From NCBI GenBank assembly GCA_945861565.1, contig CAMAUY010000046.1:1-37460 (forward strand): a DNA stretch of 37,460 bases, read 5' to 3'. The notes beneath the pieces were generated by a model. The model was not told where the DNA came from. It worked only from the letters and a program-made list of their open reading frames with translations, and searched no databases. Shown in pieces: positions 8,456 through 16,427 of the stretch. Source of the DNA: Akkermansia muciniphila (lineage in GTDB: Bacteria; Verrucomicrobiota; Verrucomicrobiia; Limisphaerales; UBA9464). The translations under genes were made by a program, and so were the position numbers. The stretch's first letter is position 1. Every line of letters starts with the position of its first letter.

Positions 8456-8961
8456 ATGGCGGGTGAAACCATCCAATCCACGAAGCGCGTACTCGCGCCA
8501 AACAAGCGCAGGTCGGAAGTGCTCTGCGGCCTAATTATACTGGGCGTCGGGCTCGCCGGCGGCCACGCGCTGGCCAAGTGTCGACGAACGCGCCGATCTC
8601 CACGACGACGAACACCGCTCCCGCTCTGAGGACCGCAGCGGAAGAGAAGATCTGGGCCTTTTCCCTTTCCGCCTACACCTACCTCCTGCCGAATGGCCAC
8701 GATTACGTGCAGCCCACCTTCACGGCAGACCGAGATTGGCTGCATCTGGAGGCGCGCTACAATTACGAAGACCTCGATACCGGCTCGGCCTGGGTCGGCT
8801 ACAACTTCAGCGGCGGGAAAAGACTGGCGTGGGAATTCACACCGATGCTCGGAGGCGTGCTGGGGGATACCACGGGCATTGCACCAGGCTACAAGGGTTC
8901 GCTGAGTTGGTGGAATAAAGACAAACCAACGTTTGTCGTCGCAGTCACACTCGCTTTTTGA
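8456..8961 (+). pseudogene. Frameshifted, shortened outer-membrane beta-barrel protein gene
   Basis: From the ATG at 8456, one frame encodes a signal-peptide-like start (basic residues, then LCGLIILGVGLAGGHALA). It continues into meaningless arginine-rich sequence. At about 8578 the next frame takes over with STNAPISTTTN and a beta-rich segment: WLHLEARYNYEDL, SAWVGYNFSGGK, FTPMLGGVLGDTTGIAPGYKG. It ends FVVAVTLAF, with a terminal phenylalanine typical of outer-membrane barrels. Signal peptide and barrel are thus in different frames, offset by one base. The barrel part is only ~127 residues, and the jump from GSLSWW to NKDKPTFVVAV looks like an internal deletion of several strands. The GTG at 8578 could start a short product, but it would have no export signal. 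Confidence 0.6.
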
Positions 8962-8977
8962 AAACAGCGCCACACTG

Positions 8978-9667
8978 CTAGGTGCGAATCGCCGCCAGTT
9001 CCTCCGACATGCTGGGCACGTAACGGCGCAGGGTCTTGCGGGGTTCGGGTGCCTTATAGTGACGCTTGAGGCCGCTGTCGGCGAGCGCGGCAGCGGGAAC
9101 TCGGGCGATGAATTCGGCAAACGTCTTTTCCACCCGGTCCCGCAATAGTTTCTGGCCAGCCTTGGTTTCCCAGAACTCCTCCTCAATCTTGGCTAGCGCC
9201 CGGGCTGCCTCGTCCGGTCCGAGGTCTTCGCGGCGGGCCAATACCCAAAGCAAGTCGGGATCTTCCGGCAGGGCCACCGGAAACGGCACGAACGGAGTCT
9301 TCGTTTCCTCGTCCTCAACCTCACCTGGCGGCACGACCTTCATGCGGTTGGTTATCTTTCGATCGTCGGCCAGGGCGATCTCCACCGCCACGGCGTCGCC
9401 TTTTTCCGTCGGCGTGACCATGACGTTCTCTGCACCAAACCGCTCGGCAAGCTCGCTTTCATACCGTGCGACGGTGGCCGGTTCCACATCGGGCAAGGAC
9501 CCTTCGGCGCACGATTTCTCGAAGGATTTCAGACTGTTGATCAGACGGACCTCTTTGGCCACTTGCTCATAGATGGCGGCGGCGAGATGGGTGTCGCGGG
9601 TCACCGTGGGCAGCACTTTCTGGAGCAGGTCCAGAAATTGCGCGTCGGTCATGTTTTTTGACTTCAT
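8978..9667 (-). CDS. Conserved-looking hypothetical protein, cytoplasmic
   Basis: 229 residues, highly charged, with no signal peptide or membrane segment. I do not recognise the family. Residues 1-55 are helical in character (MTDAQFLDLLQKVLPTV; YEQVAKEVRLINSL). A short segment GDAVAVEIALADDRKITNRM looks like a beta hairpin. The C-terminal third is rich in acidic and basic helix (EEFWETKAGQKLLRDRVEKTFAEFI), ending YVPSMSEELAAIRT. The start is the ATG at 9667; an in-frame ATG at 9652 (MTDAQ) is an alternative, and neither has a strong ribosome site. It stands alone between the broken barrel gene and the pseudopilin. Codon use and coherent composition favour a real gene. Confidence 0.7.
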   Translation of the reverse strand: MKSKNMTDAQFLDLLQKVLPTVTRDTHLAAAIYEQVAKEVRLINSLKSFEKSCAEGSLPDVEPATVARYESELAERFGAENVMVTPTEKGDAVAVEIALADDRKITNRMKVVPPGEVEDEETKTPFVPFPVALPEDPDLLWVLARREDLGPDEAARALAKIEEEFWETKAGQKLLRDRVEKTFAEFIARVPAAALADSGLKRHYKAPEPRKTLRRYVPSMSEELAAIRT

Positions 9668-9858
9668 TGCGGTCGGAAAAATTTAACGGACGGCGGTTGT
9701 GCCCGCGGGCGAAGGAAACTGCAATCGGAATGAGAGCGATTGGACCTTGATCATACGGCTCGATCAAAGTGAGCCGACAACGGTCTGGTTCGTCCTCGAA
9801 TTGCGAAATGGATCGGGCCGGGGCGAGGGTGGTAGTTTCGAGAACTATCCGTCGCGCG

Positions 9859-10680
9859 TCACCGATTCGAAACCATGATTCGCTCGGGATAATTGGCCTC
9901 TTTCATGCGAATGAGGTCTTTGTCCTTGAGACCCGCCGGCGTGGTCTTTGAGACGCCCTTGAGCCGTTGGGTAGTTCCCTCACGCCAACGCCACAACTCG
10001 CTGTGACCATCCGCGAAGGAGAAGATGCCACCATTTCCATGTCGGCTCGCGGGTGTGTTCTGCCACTGCGTCTTGCTGTCTCCGACGTTGACCGCAAAAT
10101 AACCATCGTCGACGCTGCAATCTTCCGGTTTGGGGTCCGAATTCTCATCGATGAAGACCATGGCTTGCGACGGTCCCGGTTCCACGATATCCGAGTCCTT
10201 TTTGTTCTCTCGATTATTCGGATGTACAAAGAGCGCCCCATCGCTATTCAGGCCCATCATGCCCGTCATCGAAAAACTTCGCACTCGCGCCCCCCTTCGC
10301 GCGGCTCCCACACCAATTCCTAGGATGTCTGCCGGGCACTGGTAGATTTGCACCGAACCGTTGTAGGGATACAGGCGTCCATTGATGATGTCCCACTGGT
10401 TGGTGGCACCCGGAAGGACGGCCACATTGCCGCCAATCCATGCATTCGTATCACCCAAAAGGTTCGGCACCAGCCTGCCGCCGAAGTCGCCCGGATACAT
10501 GGCCCATGCCAGGGTTAATTGCTTGGTATTATTTATGCATTTTATGCCCGTCGCCTTCTGTTTGGCCTTCGACAGGGCAGGCAACAACATGCCGGCAAGA
10601 ATCGCGATAATGGCGATAACGACCAATAACTCGATCAGGGTAAACCCGCGCCGGAACTCAGTCGGAGAATTTGCTTTCAT
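9859..10680 (-). CDS. Type II secretion-like pseudopilin with H-X9-DG motif
   Basis: From the ATG at 10680 this is 273 residues. [20 protein letters not shown] is the prepilin peptidase site (cleavage after G, methylated F) and the N-terminal helix that inserts in the inner membrane. The C-terminal region has [18 protein letters not shown], the H-x-x-G-x-x-x-x-F-x-DG motif of the large pseudopilin-like families expanded in Verrucomicrobiota and Planctomycetota. Four cysteines lie in the globular part. No secretion-machinery genes are adjacent, as is usual for these scattered proteins. The longer frame from 10752 is rejected because its extra residues precede the leader without a ribosome site. 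Role unknown beyond a likely envelope-associated structure. Confidence 0.88.
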   Translation of the reverse strand: MKANSPTEFRRGFTLIELLVVIAIIAILAGMLLPALSKAKQKATGIKCINNTKQLTLAWAMYPGDFGGRLVPNLLGDTNAWIGGNVAVLPGATNQWDIINGRLYPYNGSVQIYQCPADILGIGVGAARRGARVRSFSMTGMMGLNSDGALFVHPNNRENKKDSDIVEPGPSQAMVFIDENSDPKPEDCSVDDGYFAVNVGDSKTQWQNTPASRHGNGGIFSFADGHSELWRWREGTTQRLKGVSKTTPAGLKDKDLIRMKEANYPERIMVSNR

Positions 10681-11217
10681 AGTGAATTCGTGATGGAACG
10701 TAGTGTCGACCAAGGATAATGTCAGCAGTCGTTGAGCCAACTTCCATTGCAAAAAAATTTGTTCCTGACGCCGATCATCCGGGACGGCCTGTCATTTTCC
10801 CAAATCGAGAAGCGGAGGATCGGGCAAGTTTGAGAGCGTCGGGGCGTTCACGCCCGCCGTGGACGGTGCGGAGCCGCCGCGGGAAACTCTTGGGGCCTGA
10901 CTGGGTCTTCCCGTTCGGAATGGGGATCGTTTTCTACTTGGTAACATGCTGGTGACCATTGTATTAAGTAAATTAATTGTACGTAGCGAGCGGCACCATC
11001 GGAGAATGGAATTGATCCAAACCATCGGTTAACTCCTTCGAGTTCAGTGGCGATCTCGTAGTCGTGGGGACGGCTGGCCGAATCTCAGGAGCTTTTGTCG
11101 CCTCCTTTCAAACCAAGAGATTCGGTGGTTTTTCAACGCCTTCACTTGACCGCGAAGGTTGGTTATCCGAGCGTGCCCGCCGTCAGGGCGGAATTATTCC
11201 GTCCCGTCCTTAAATTC
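10681..11217. other. Intergenic region between divergent genes
   Basis: This holds the divergent promoters of the pseudopilin (minus) and FKBP (plus) genes. An AT-rich patch around 10955-10980 is the most promoter-like part. A small perfect palindrome GGGCGT-TC-ACGCCC lies near 10846-10859, within a GC-rich segment (10830-10890) whose composition resembles the dispersed repeats elsewhere, though it does not match the 163-bp element. No coding region is supported. Confidence 0.45.
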
Positions 11218-11916
11218 ATGTCCAAATCGCTGATTACCTCGATTCTCATGGCCGCAACCTTAACCGGCACCACTCTCGCCGCGGACAAGCCTGACTTGAA
11301 GGATCCCCGTCTGCGGGCCAGCTACTGCGTTGGCACCGACATAGGATCGAGTCTCAAGCGGCAGGAGTTGGACTTGGATTCGGCGGCATTAGCCGCCGGA
11401 TTGGCCGATGCCTTTGCCGGAAAAATGGCCTTAACGGATGCGGAAATCCGCGACACGCTCAACGAATTCAAGACCTCGCTCTCTGCTAAAATGGAAGCCA
11501 AGGCCAAACTGGCGGGCGTCGAGAACCTCAAGAAAGGTGGTGAATACATGACCGCGAACGGCAAGAAGGCCGGGGTGAAAACCACCCCCAGTGGCTTGCA
11601 GTACAAGGTGATCAAATCCGGGTCCGGGAAATCTCCCACCACAACGGACACGGTGAAGGTTCACTACCATGGCACGCTGGTCGACGGCACTATTTTCGAC
11701 AGTTCCGTTGACCGCGGCGAACCGGTCACTTTCCCCGTCTCCGGCGTAATACCAGGATGGACCGAAGCGCTTCAATTGATGAAGCCGGGTGACAAGTGGC
11801 AGTTGGCGATTCCCCCGACCCTCGCTTACGGTGAACAGGGGCCGGGTGGAAAAATCGGTCCCAACAGTACCCTGATCTTCGATGTCGAATTGCTGGAGAT
11901 TGAAAAGGCGAAATAG
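11218..11916 (+). CDS. Exported FKBP-type peptidyl-prolyl cis-trans isomerase (Mip/FkpA-like)
   Basis: From the ATG at 11218 the product has 232 residues. Residues 1-21 (LITSILMAATLTGTTLA, then ADKPD) form a signal peptide, so it works in the periplasm. Residues 26-122 are the helical FKBP_N dimerisation domain (YCVGTDIGSSLKRQELDLD is typical). Residues 123-230 form the FKBP catalytic domain, with VHYHGTLVDGTIFDSS, VIPGWTEALQLM and IPPTLAYGEQGPGG containing the conserved pocket residues Tyr, Phe-Asp, Trp and Tyr. It would catalyse proline isomerisation and assist folding of envelope proteins. The frame remains open upstream to 11095, but that part lacks a signal sequence. It is monocistronic as far as seen. 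Confidence 0.93.
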   Translation: MSKSLITSILMAATLTGTTLAADKPDLKDPRLRASYCVGTDIGSSLKRQELDLDSAALAAGLADAFAGKMALTDAEIRDTLNEFKTSLSAKMEAKAKLAGVENLKKGGEYMTANGKKAGVKTTPSGLQYKVIKSGSGKSPTTTDTVKVHYHGTLVDGTIFDSSVDRGEPVTFPVSGVIPGWTEALQLMKPGDKWQLAIPPTLAYGEQGPGGKIGPNSTLIFDVELLEIEKAK

Positions 11917-12040
11917 GGGATATTCGTCCCTCTCGAGAGTCATTCTTCCGTAAAACCCGACGGGCAAATCTTTCCGTGAAACGCCAGCGATAAGGGCAGG
12001 ATCAACAAGGCATACGGGAGTCGCTGCATCGCCGTTGCCG

Positions 12041-13828
12041 TCACAAACGCGCCACTAGCAACTCGCGTTGAAAAATCAGCTCTTTGGGAAGGTGTTGGTA
12101 CAGGCGCATGAATAGCTCATCGTGCGAAAGGATTTCCCGCCGCCATTCGTCCGGGTTCATGGCCTGCAATTCGTCGAATCGCGCACGATCAATCTCCGGG
12201 AGATCCGTGAGATCAAAATCCTCCCACCGAGGCACCCATCCGAGGGCGGCCTCGTTCGCGCCGATACGCCCCTGGCAACGCCCCAGAATCCATTGCAGCA
12301 CCCTCATATTGTCGCCGAAACCAGGCCAAAGAAACTTGCCATCCGCTCCCTGCCGAAACCAGTTCACATTGAAGATCCTGGGCGGAAACGGAATACTCTT
12401 CCGCATGTCGAACCAATGCCGAAAGTATCGTCCCATGTTATATCCACAGAATGGCAACATCGCCATGGGGTCACGGCGCACCTGACCCACCTGCCCAGTC
12501 GCTGCAGCGGTCGTTTCACTGCCCATCGTGGCGCCCAGAAAAACGCCATGACTCCAGTTGAACGCCTCAAAAACCAACGGCACCGTCGTCGCCCGCCGCC
12601 CGCCGAAGATGATAGCCTCCAGCGGCACCCCCTGGGGATCCGTCACCTCAGGCGCCAACATCGGATTGTTTTCCATCGGCGCTGTGAAACGCGAGTTCGG
12701 ATGCGCCGCCTTTTCTCCCGACGCTGGTGTCCACGGCCGACCCTGCCAGTCGAGACACTCCGACGGTGCCGGGTCGTCATGGCCTTCCCACCATACGGTA
12801 CCATCCGGCTTGAGCGCGACGTTGGTAAAGATTGTATCGCGCTTGATTAGCTGCATCGCATTGGGATTCGTCCGCCCGTTCGTCCCGGGAGCCACTCCAA
12901 AATAGCCGGCCTCCGGGTTGATCGCCCACAGTCGTCCATCAGGACCCGGCCGCATCCAGGCAATGTCGTCACCCACGGTCCAGATGCGCCACCCGACGTA
13001 ACGGGCGGGCGGAACCATCATGGCGAAATTGGTCTTGCCGCATTGGCTGGGAAACGCAGCAGCAATGAATGACTTACGTCCATCCGGGGCCTCCACCCCC
13101 AAGAGTAACATGTGTTCCGCCATCCAGCCTTCATCCCGGGCCAACCAGGAGCCCAACCGAAGCGCAAGGCACTTCTTGCCTAGCAATACGTTGCCGCCAT
13201 AACCGGACCCAACCGAGATGATGCTGTTATCCTGCGGAAAGTGGCAGATGAAACGCCGGTCGGGATGCACGTCCAACAAGCAGTGCAGACCGCGGCTGAA
13301 ATCGTCGGAATCCCCGAGGTGGTCCCAGGCAACCTTGCCCATCCGAGCCATGATTCGCATGCTCAGGACGACGTAGATCGAATCCGTGAGCTCGACCCCT
13401 ACCTTCGTCATCGGGGAACCGGCTGGCCCCATCAGGTACGGCACGACATACAGGGTTCGTCCACGCATCGCACCCTCGGTCAACTCCCGGAGTCGGGCAT
13501 ACATCAGTTTCGGACTAACCCAGTTGTTGGTGGGCCCCGCGTCGTCCTCGTTCCGAGTACAGATGAAGGTCGATTGCTCGACCCGGGCGACGTCGTTCGG
13601 GTTCGATCGATGGTAAAAACACCCGGGAAACTTCTCCGCGTTCAGACGGATGAGAATCCCCTTCGCGACCGCTTCCTCCTCGAACGCACGCTTTTCCGCC
13701 ACCGACCCGTCGCACCAATGGATATGAGCGGGCTGGCACAATCGGGCCTGTTCCTCGACCCAAGCGAGAACATGGGAATTGTCGGTATTCGGCTGGCTGC
13801 CCCGGAGAGTAGACTCTTCGACGTTCAT
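12041..13828 (-). CDS. pckG: Phosphoenolpyruvate carboxykinase (GTP)
   Basis: 595 residues, the usual length of GTP-dependent PEPCK (EC 4.1.1.32), which converts oxaloacetate and GTP to phosphoenolpyruvate, GDP and CO2. The hallmark kinase motif FPSQCGKTN is at 259-267, carrying the reactive cysteine of this class. TVGDDIAWM at 284-292 supplies the metal-binding aspartates. NWFR in FNVNWFRQGADGKFLWPGFGDN matches the nucleotide-binding region. The N-terminal RVEQSTFICTRNEDDAGPTNNW segment is also characteristic. It supports gluconeogenesis from organic acids or amino acids. The start is the ATG at 13828, and the GT2-GtrA gene ends 31 bp upstream in the same direction, so co-transcription is possible but not functionally obvious. 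Confidence 0.97.
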   Translation of the reverse strand: MNVEESTLRGSQPNTDNSHVLAWVEEQARLCQPAHIHWCDGSVAEKRAFEEEAVAKGILIRLNAEKFPGCFYHRSNPNDVARVEQSTFICTRNEDDAGPTNNWVSPKLMYARLRELTEGAMRGRTLYVVPYLMGPAGSPMTKVGVELTDSIYVVLSMRIMARMGKVAWDHLGDSDDFSRGLHCLLDVHPDRRFICHFPQDNSIISVGSGYGGNVLLGKKCLALRLGSWLARDEGWMAEHMLLLGVEAPDGRKSFIAAAFPSQCGKTNFAMMVPPARYVGWRIWTVGDDIAWMRPGPDGRLWAINPEAGYFGVAPGTNGRTNPNAMQLIKRDTIFTNVALKPDGTVWWEGHDDPAPSECLDWQGRPWTPASGEKAAHPNSRFTAPMENNPMLAPEVTDPQGVPLEAIIFGGRRATTVPLVFEAFNWSHGVFLGATMGSETTAAATGQVGQVRRDPMAMLPFCGYNMGRYFRHWFDMRKSIPFPPRIFNVNWFRQGADGKFLWPGFGDNMRVLQWILGRCQGRIGANEAALGWVPRWEDFDLTDLPEIDRARFDELQAMNPDEWRREILSHDELFMRLYQHLPKELIFQRELLVARL

Positions 13829-13859
13829 CGGGTGAATATGCAGCGAAGGCGGGGCGGCG

Positions 13860-14990
13860 TCAGCTTTTCAATGACGTCGATGGCGGAGGTGTCCCAGGAC
13901 TGCGTTCACCGAGGATCAAGGGTCGAACTCCGGGCTCCCCGACGGGAACCTCCGACGAGTTGAAGATGTACGCCCATTGGATGAGGAAGCTAAGAATGTA
14001 AATCGCTCCCTCCGACGCCAGCTTGGCAAGGTAGATGTTCATCGACACGGAACCGCTCAAACTTCGAACCACGCTGAAAGAAATGAAGAGATAGGCAATC
14101 ACCAGGAGCCAGTATTTAACGAACTCGGTGGCAATCGGTCCCGGAGACTTAAACGTGAATGTCCGGGCGAGAAAGAAATTAATCATGCCCGCCACGAGAC
14201 GCGCCAGGGCCATGCTGCCCAGGAGGTGGCCGGTGAAATACTGCGTCACAGAAAACACCACAAAATCGATCAAAACCGAAAGCCCGGAAGTCATGAGAAA
14301 ACGGGCGAAGACAAAGTAGATCCGCAGCGAGTCGATCACCGGGTTGAAGTGGGAGTGCTCATTGGTCTCGGTATTATAGACAGCGGCGATCGGAATCTCC
14401 TGAATCGGGACATGGCTCCGGAACGCATGAATGAGCATGTCGAGCTCGAAGTCATATTTTCCGGTCTTCAGTTCAATCAAGGGTTTAAGGAAAGACCTGG
14501 GAATGGCGCGAAGACCGGTCTGGGTGTCGGTGAGCATCTTGCCGGTCAGAATCCGGAAGATGATCTTGGTAAGCTCGTTTCCGAATCGGCTCCGGAAGGG
14601 TATTTTTACCGACTCAAACTGGCGTGCTCCCAGGAGCAGACTGGACGGGTTGAGAAGAAACGCGCGGGTGACCGCCAAGATGTCCGGCACGAGGTGCTGT
14701 CCGTCCGCGTCGCAGGTGACCAGGCCGACGGCTTCCGGATAGCGGCCAAGTATTTCTCGAAAGGCCGTTTTGAGAGCCTGACCTTTTCCCTGGTTTGTCG
14801 TGTGCTCGATGACGGTCGCCCCCAACTCCTTTGCTCTCAGAAATCGCGACCGTGTTTTCGGTGCCGAGCCATCGTTGATCACGAGGATTCGTTCAAAACC
14901 GGCCTGACGAAGTTCATGGATCAATCGGTCAAACGGTTCCGCCGGCTGGTAGGCGGGCACAACGATCACGATTTGATTCAATTCGTTCAC
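13860..14990 (-). CDS. GT2 glycosyltransferase fused to a GtrA-like membrane domain
   Basis: 376 residues in two parts. Residues 6-210 form a family 2 glycosyltransferase: IVVPAYQP start, INDGS at 38-42, the DxD-like DADGQH at 94-99, and DTQTGLRAIP at 155-164. This resembles polyprenyl-phosphate sugar synthases of the DPM1 type. Residues 228-346 form four predicted membrane helices of the GtrA family (ARFLMTSGLSVLIDFVVF; ARLVAGMINFFLARTFTF). GtrA proteins are thought to move lipid-linked sugars across the membrane. One polypeptide could thus charge an undecaprenyl carrier and flip it. The proline/serine-rich C-terminal ~30 residues are probably disordered. No other glycan genes are adjacent, so the sugar is unknown. 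Confidence 0.9.
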   Translation of the reverse strand: MNELNQIVIVVPAYQPAEPFDRLIHELRQAGFERILVINDGSAPKTRSRFLRAKELGATVIEHTTNQGKGQALKTAFREILGRYPEAVGLVTCDADGQHLVPDILAVTRAFLLNPSSLLLGARQFESVKIPFRSRFGNELTKIIFRILTGKMLTDTQTGLRAIPRSFLKPLIELKTGKYDFELDMLIHAFRSHVPIQEIPIAAVYNTETNEHSHFNPVIDSLRIYFVFARFLMTSGLSVLIDFVVFSVTQYFTGHLLGSMALARLVAGMINFFLARTFTFKSPGPIATEFVKYWLLVIAYLFISFSVVRSLSGSVSMNIYLAKLASEGAIYILSFLIQWAYIFNSSEVPVGEPGVRPLILGERSPGTPPPSTSLKS

Positions 14991-15096
14991 CCGTATGAAA
15001 TCTCCTCAGGCTGATCGTCCGGAAACTGCGCCGGAACACGGACAGCATGCACTCGCGATCAGTTTTGACCTGGGCCTTGAGCTGTCAAGGTCCACT

Positions 15097-15903
15097 TCAC
15101 CCGCCAAAGGCCGAATACTTTCGCACCCCTCGCGACCAAACCCAACGGCACAGCAGCCAACCCCCCAGCACCCACGCGGTCTGGATGGCAAACCCGGCCC
15201 ACAAATCTGCCCCCTGAATTCGACCGAGATAAACTCCCACCGGAAAGAACAGTAGATAAGGATAAGGTGTGAACTGAATCACCCGGGCCACGCCGGCGGG
15301 AAGGATATCCAATGGAAACAAATGCCCGCTCGCCAGGTATTCCAAGGCAAATTGGATGAATATAAACGTGCTGACGTCGAGCACCCAGAAAGCGAGCATC
15401 GCCATCGAATAGGCGATGAAGAACTGGAGCATGCCCGCCAGGAATGTGCTCAGCAGAAAGCAGCCCAGAGTCGGCCAATCGGCGGGACCGACAAAATAAT
15501 CTCGCAGGATGACAATGAAGATCGCGACGGGAATGGAGGCGAAGATCGTGTAGATACTCCGGCCCGACAGATACAAGCAAAGCCGGTAAGTCAAATAATC
15601 GATCGGCTTCAACAGGAACTGGTTGATCTGCCCCTCGCGGATATCTGCCGCAATCTGCCAATCATCCTCGGCCACCGCCGTCAGCGCATCAACAAGCGTT
15701 ACCAGCAGATAGTAGCTGATCATCTGGGCGAGGGTATAGCCACCGATGTCGGCCGCGGGTCCTTTATCGGCATAGATCGCCTTCCAAACAAAAAGTGTAC
15801 CGGCCAGCGGGATCAAACCGAACGCCGCCCGGAAGAGAAAATTCATTCGGTACACCAGCGTGTTTTGCACACCAATGCTCAGGACATGAAGGTATTTATA
15901 CAT
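15097..15903 (-). CDS. ABC-2 type transporter permease
   Basis: 268 residues with about six predicted membrane segments (for example 21-41, 58-76, 117-137, 144-175, 228-255). MNFLFRAAFGLIPLAGTLFVWKAIY near the N-terminus and the mid-protein REGQINQFLLKPIDYLTYRL, where GQIN-LLKP is a recognisable signature, fit the ABC-2 permease family that usually occurs as two paired permeases plus an ATPase. Neither the ATPase nor the second permease is adjacent: the next minus-strand gene downstream is the GT2-GtrA fusion, and upstream is the hairpin region. Partners may be elsewhere in the genome or lost. The transported substrate is unknown. Start ATG at 15903. Confidence 0.88.
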   Translation of the reverse strand: MYKYLHVLSIGVQNTLVYRMNFLFRAAFGLIPLAGTLFVWKAIYADKGPAADIGGYTLAQMISYYLLVTLVDALTAVAEDDWQIAADIREGQINQFLLKPIDYLTYRLCLYLSGRSIYTIFASIPVAIFIVILRDYFVGPADWPTLGCFLLSTFLAGMLQFFIAYSMAMLAFWVLDVSTFIFIQFALEYLASGHLFPLDILPAGVARVIQFTPYPYLLFFPVGVYLGRIQGADLWAGFAIQTAWVLGGWLLCRWVWSRGVRKYSAFGG

Positions 15904-15993
15904 GATACCGTGAAGGCACGAACTAACTCATTTGCGATCTCCGAAGGGGCGGCGGCAAATGTCGCACTTCGCACGCACTCCTTTAGCACTGTC

Positions 15994-16379
15994 GCCCCGA
16001 CGGGGCTTACGTTTTGTTCGAATGCTTTCCCACGGCTCTCGCCCTGAGCGACCGTCTTGCGCCGCTCCGCGGCTCTGCCAAACGCCGATCCACTAGGTAT
16101 CGGGCTGCGAATCCCAACGGGATTCCATCCCAAAGCCCAGGGTTGCGAGGGACGAGCTACCCTGGGAAATGATCGGCACTCGGGGCCCAACCCCAACGGG
16201 GTTGCGTCTCTCTTGACCCAGTCAGCCTGGACAATCGTACCGCCGAAGCACCCCAGGAAATGAACATAAACTGGCGATAAGAATTGCGGCATAATTTTCC
16301 GTTTAGGGTTGGTCGCAACCCCATTGGGATTTCTTCGCCAAAAATGGCCGAACTCCAGTGGCGGCGCAGCAGCGCCGCC
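15994..16379. repeat. Array of short GC-rich hairpins in a gene-free region
   Basis: The 524 bp between the permease and ccsA contain no gene but a dense set of inverted repeats. They are GCCCC-GAC-GGGGC (15994-16006), GAATCCC-AAC-GGGATTC (16109-16125), CCCAGGGT...ACCCTGGG (16136-16143 with 16159-16166), CAACCCC-AAC-GGGGTTG (16188-16204), an imperfect relative AACCCC-ATT-GGGATT (16317-16331), and GGCGGCGC-AGCA-GCGCCGCC (16360-16379). Several share the core CCC-AAC-GGG but have different matching flanks, so stem pairing is kept while sequence changes. They resemble REP/palindromic-unit sequences. The region must also hold the permease promoter and the end of the ccs transcript. Confidence 0.65.
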
Positions 16380-16427
16380 CTACCACATTTGTTCGGCGAC
16401 CGGAGACGCATGAAATTGCCCAGCGGT

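Noticed and set aside
13977..15014. 345-residue plus-strand frame over the GT2-GtrA gene
   Set aside because: Charge-rich shadow with no recognisable domain.
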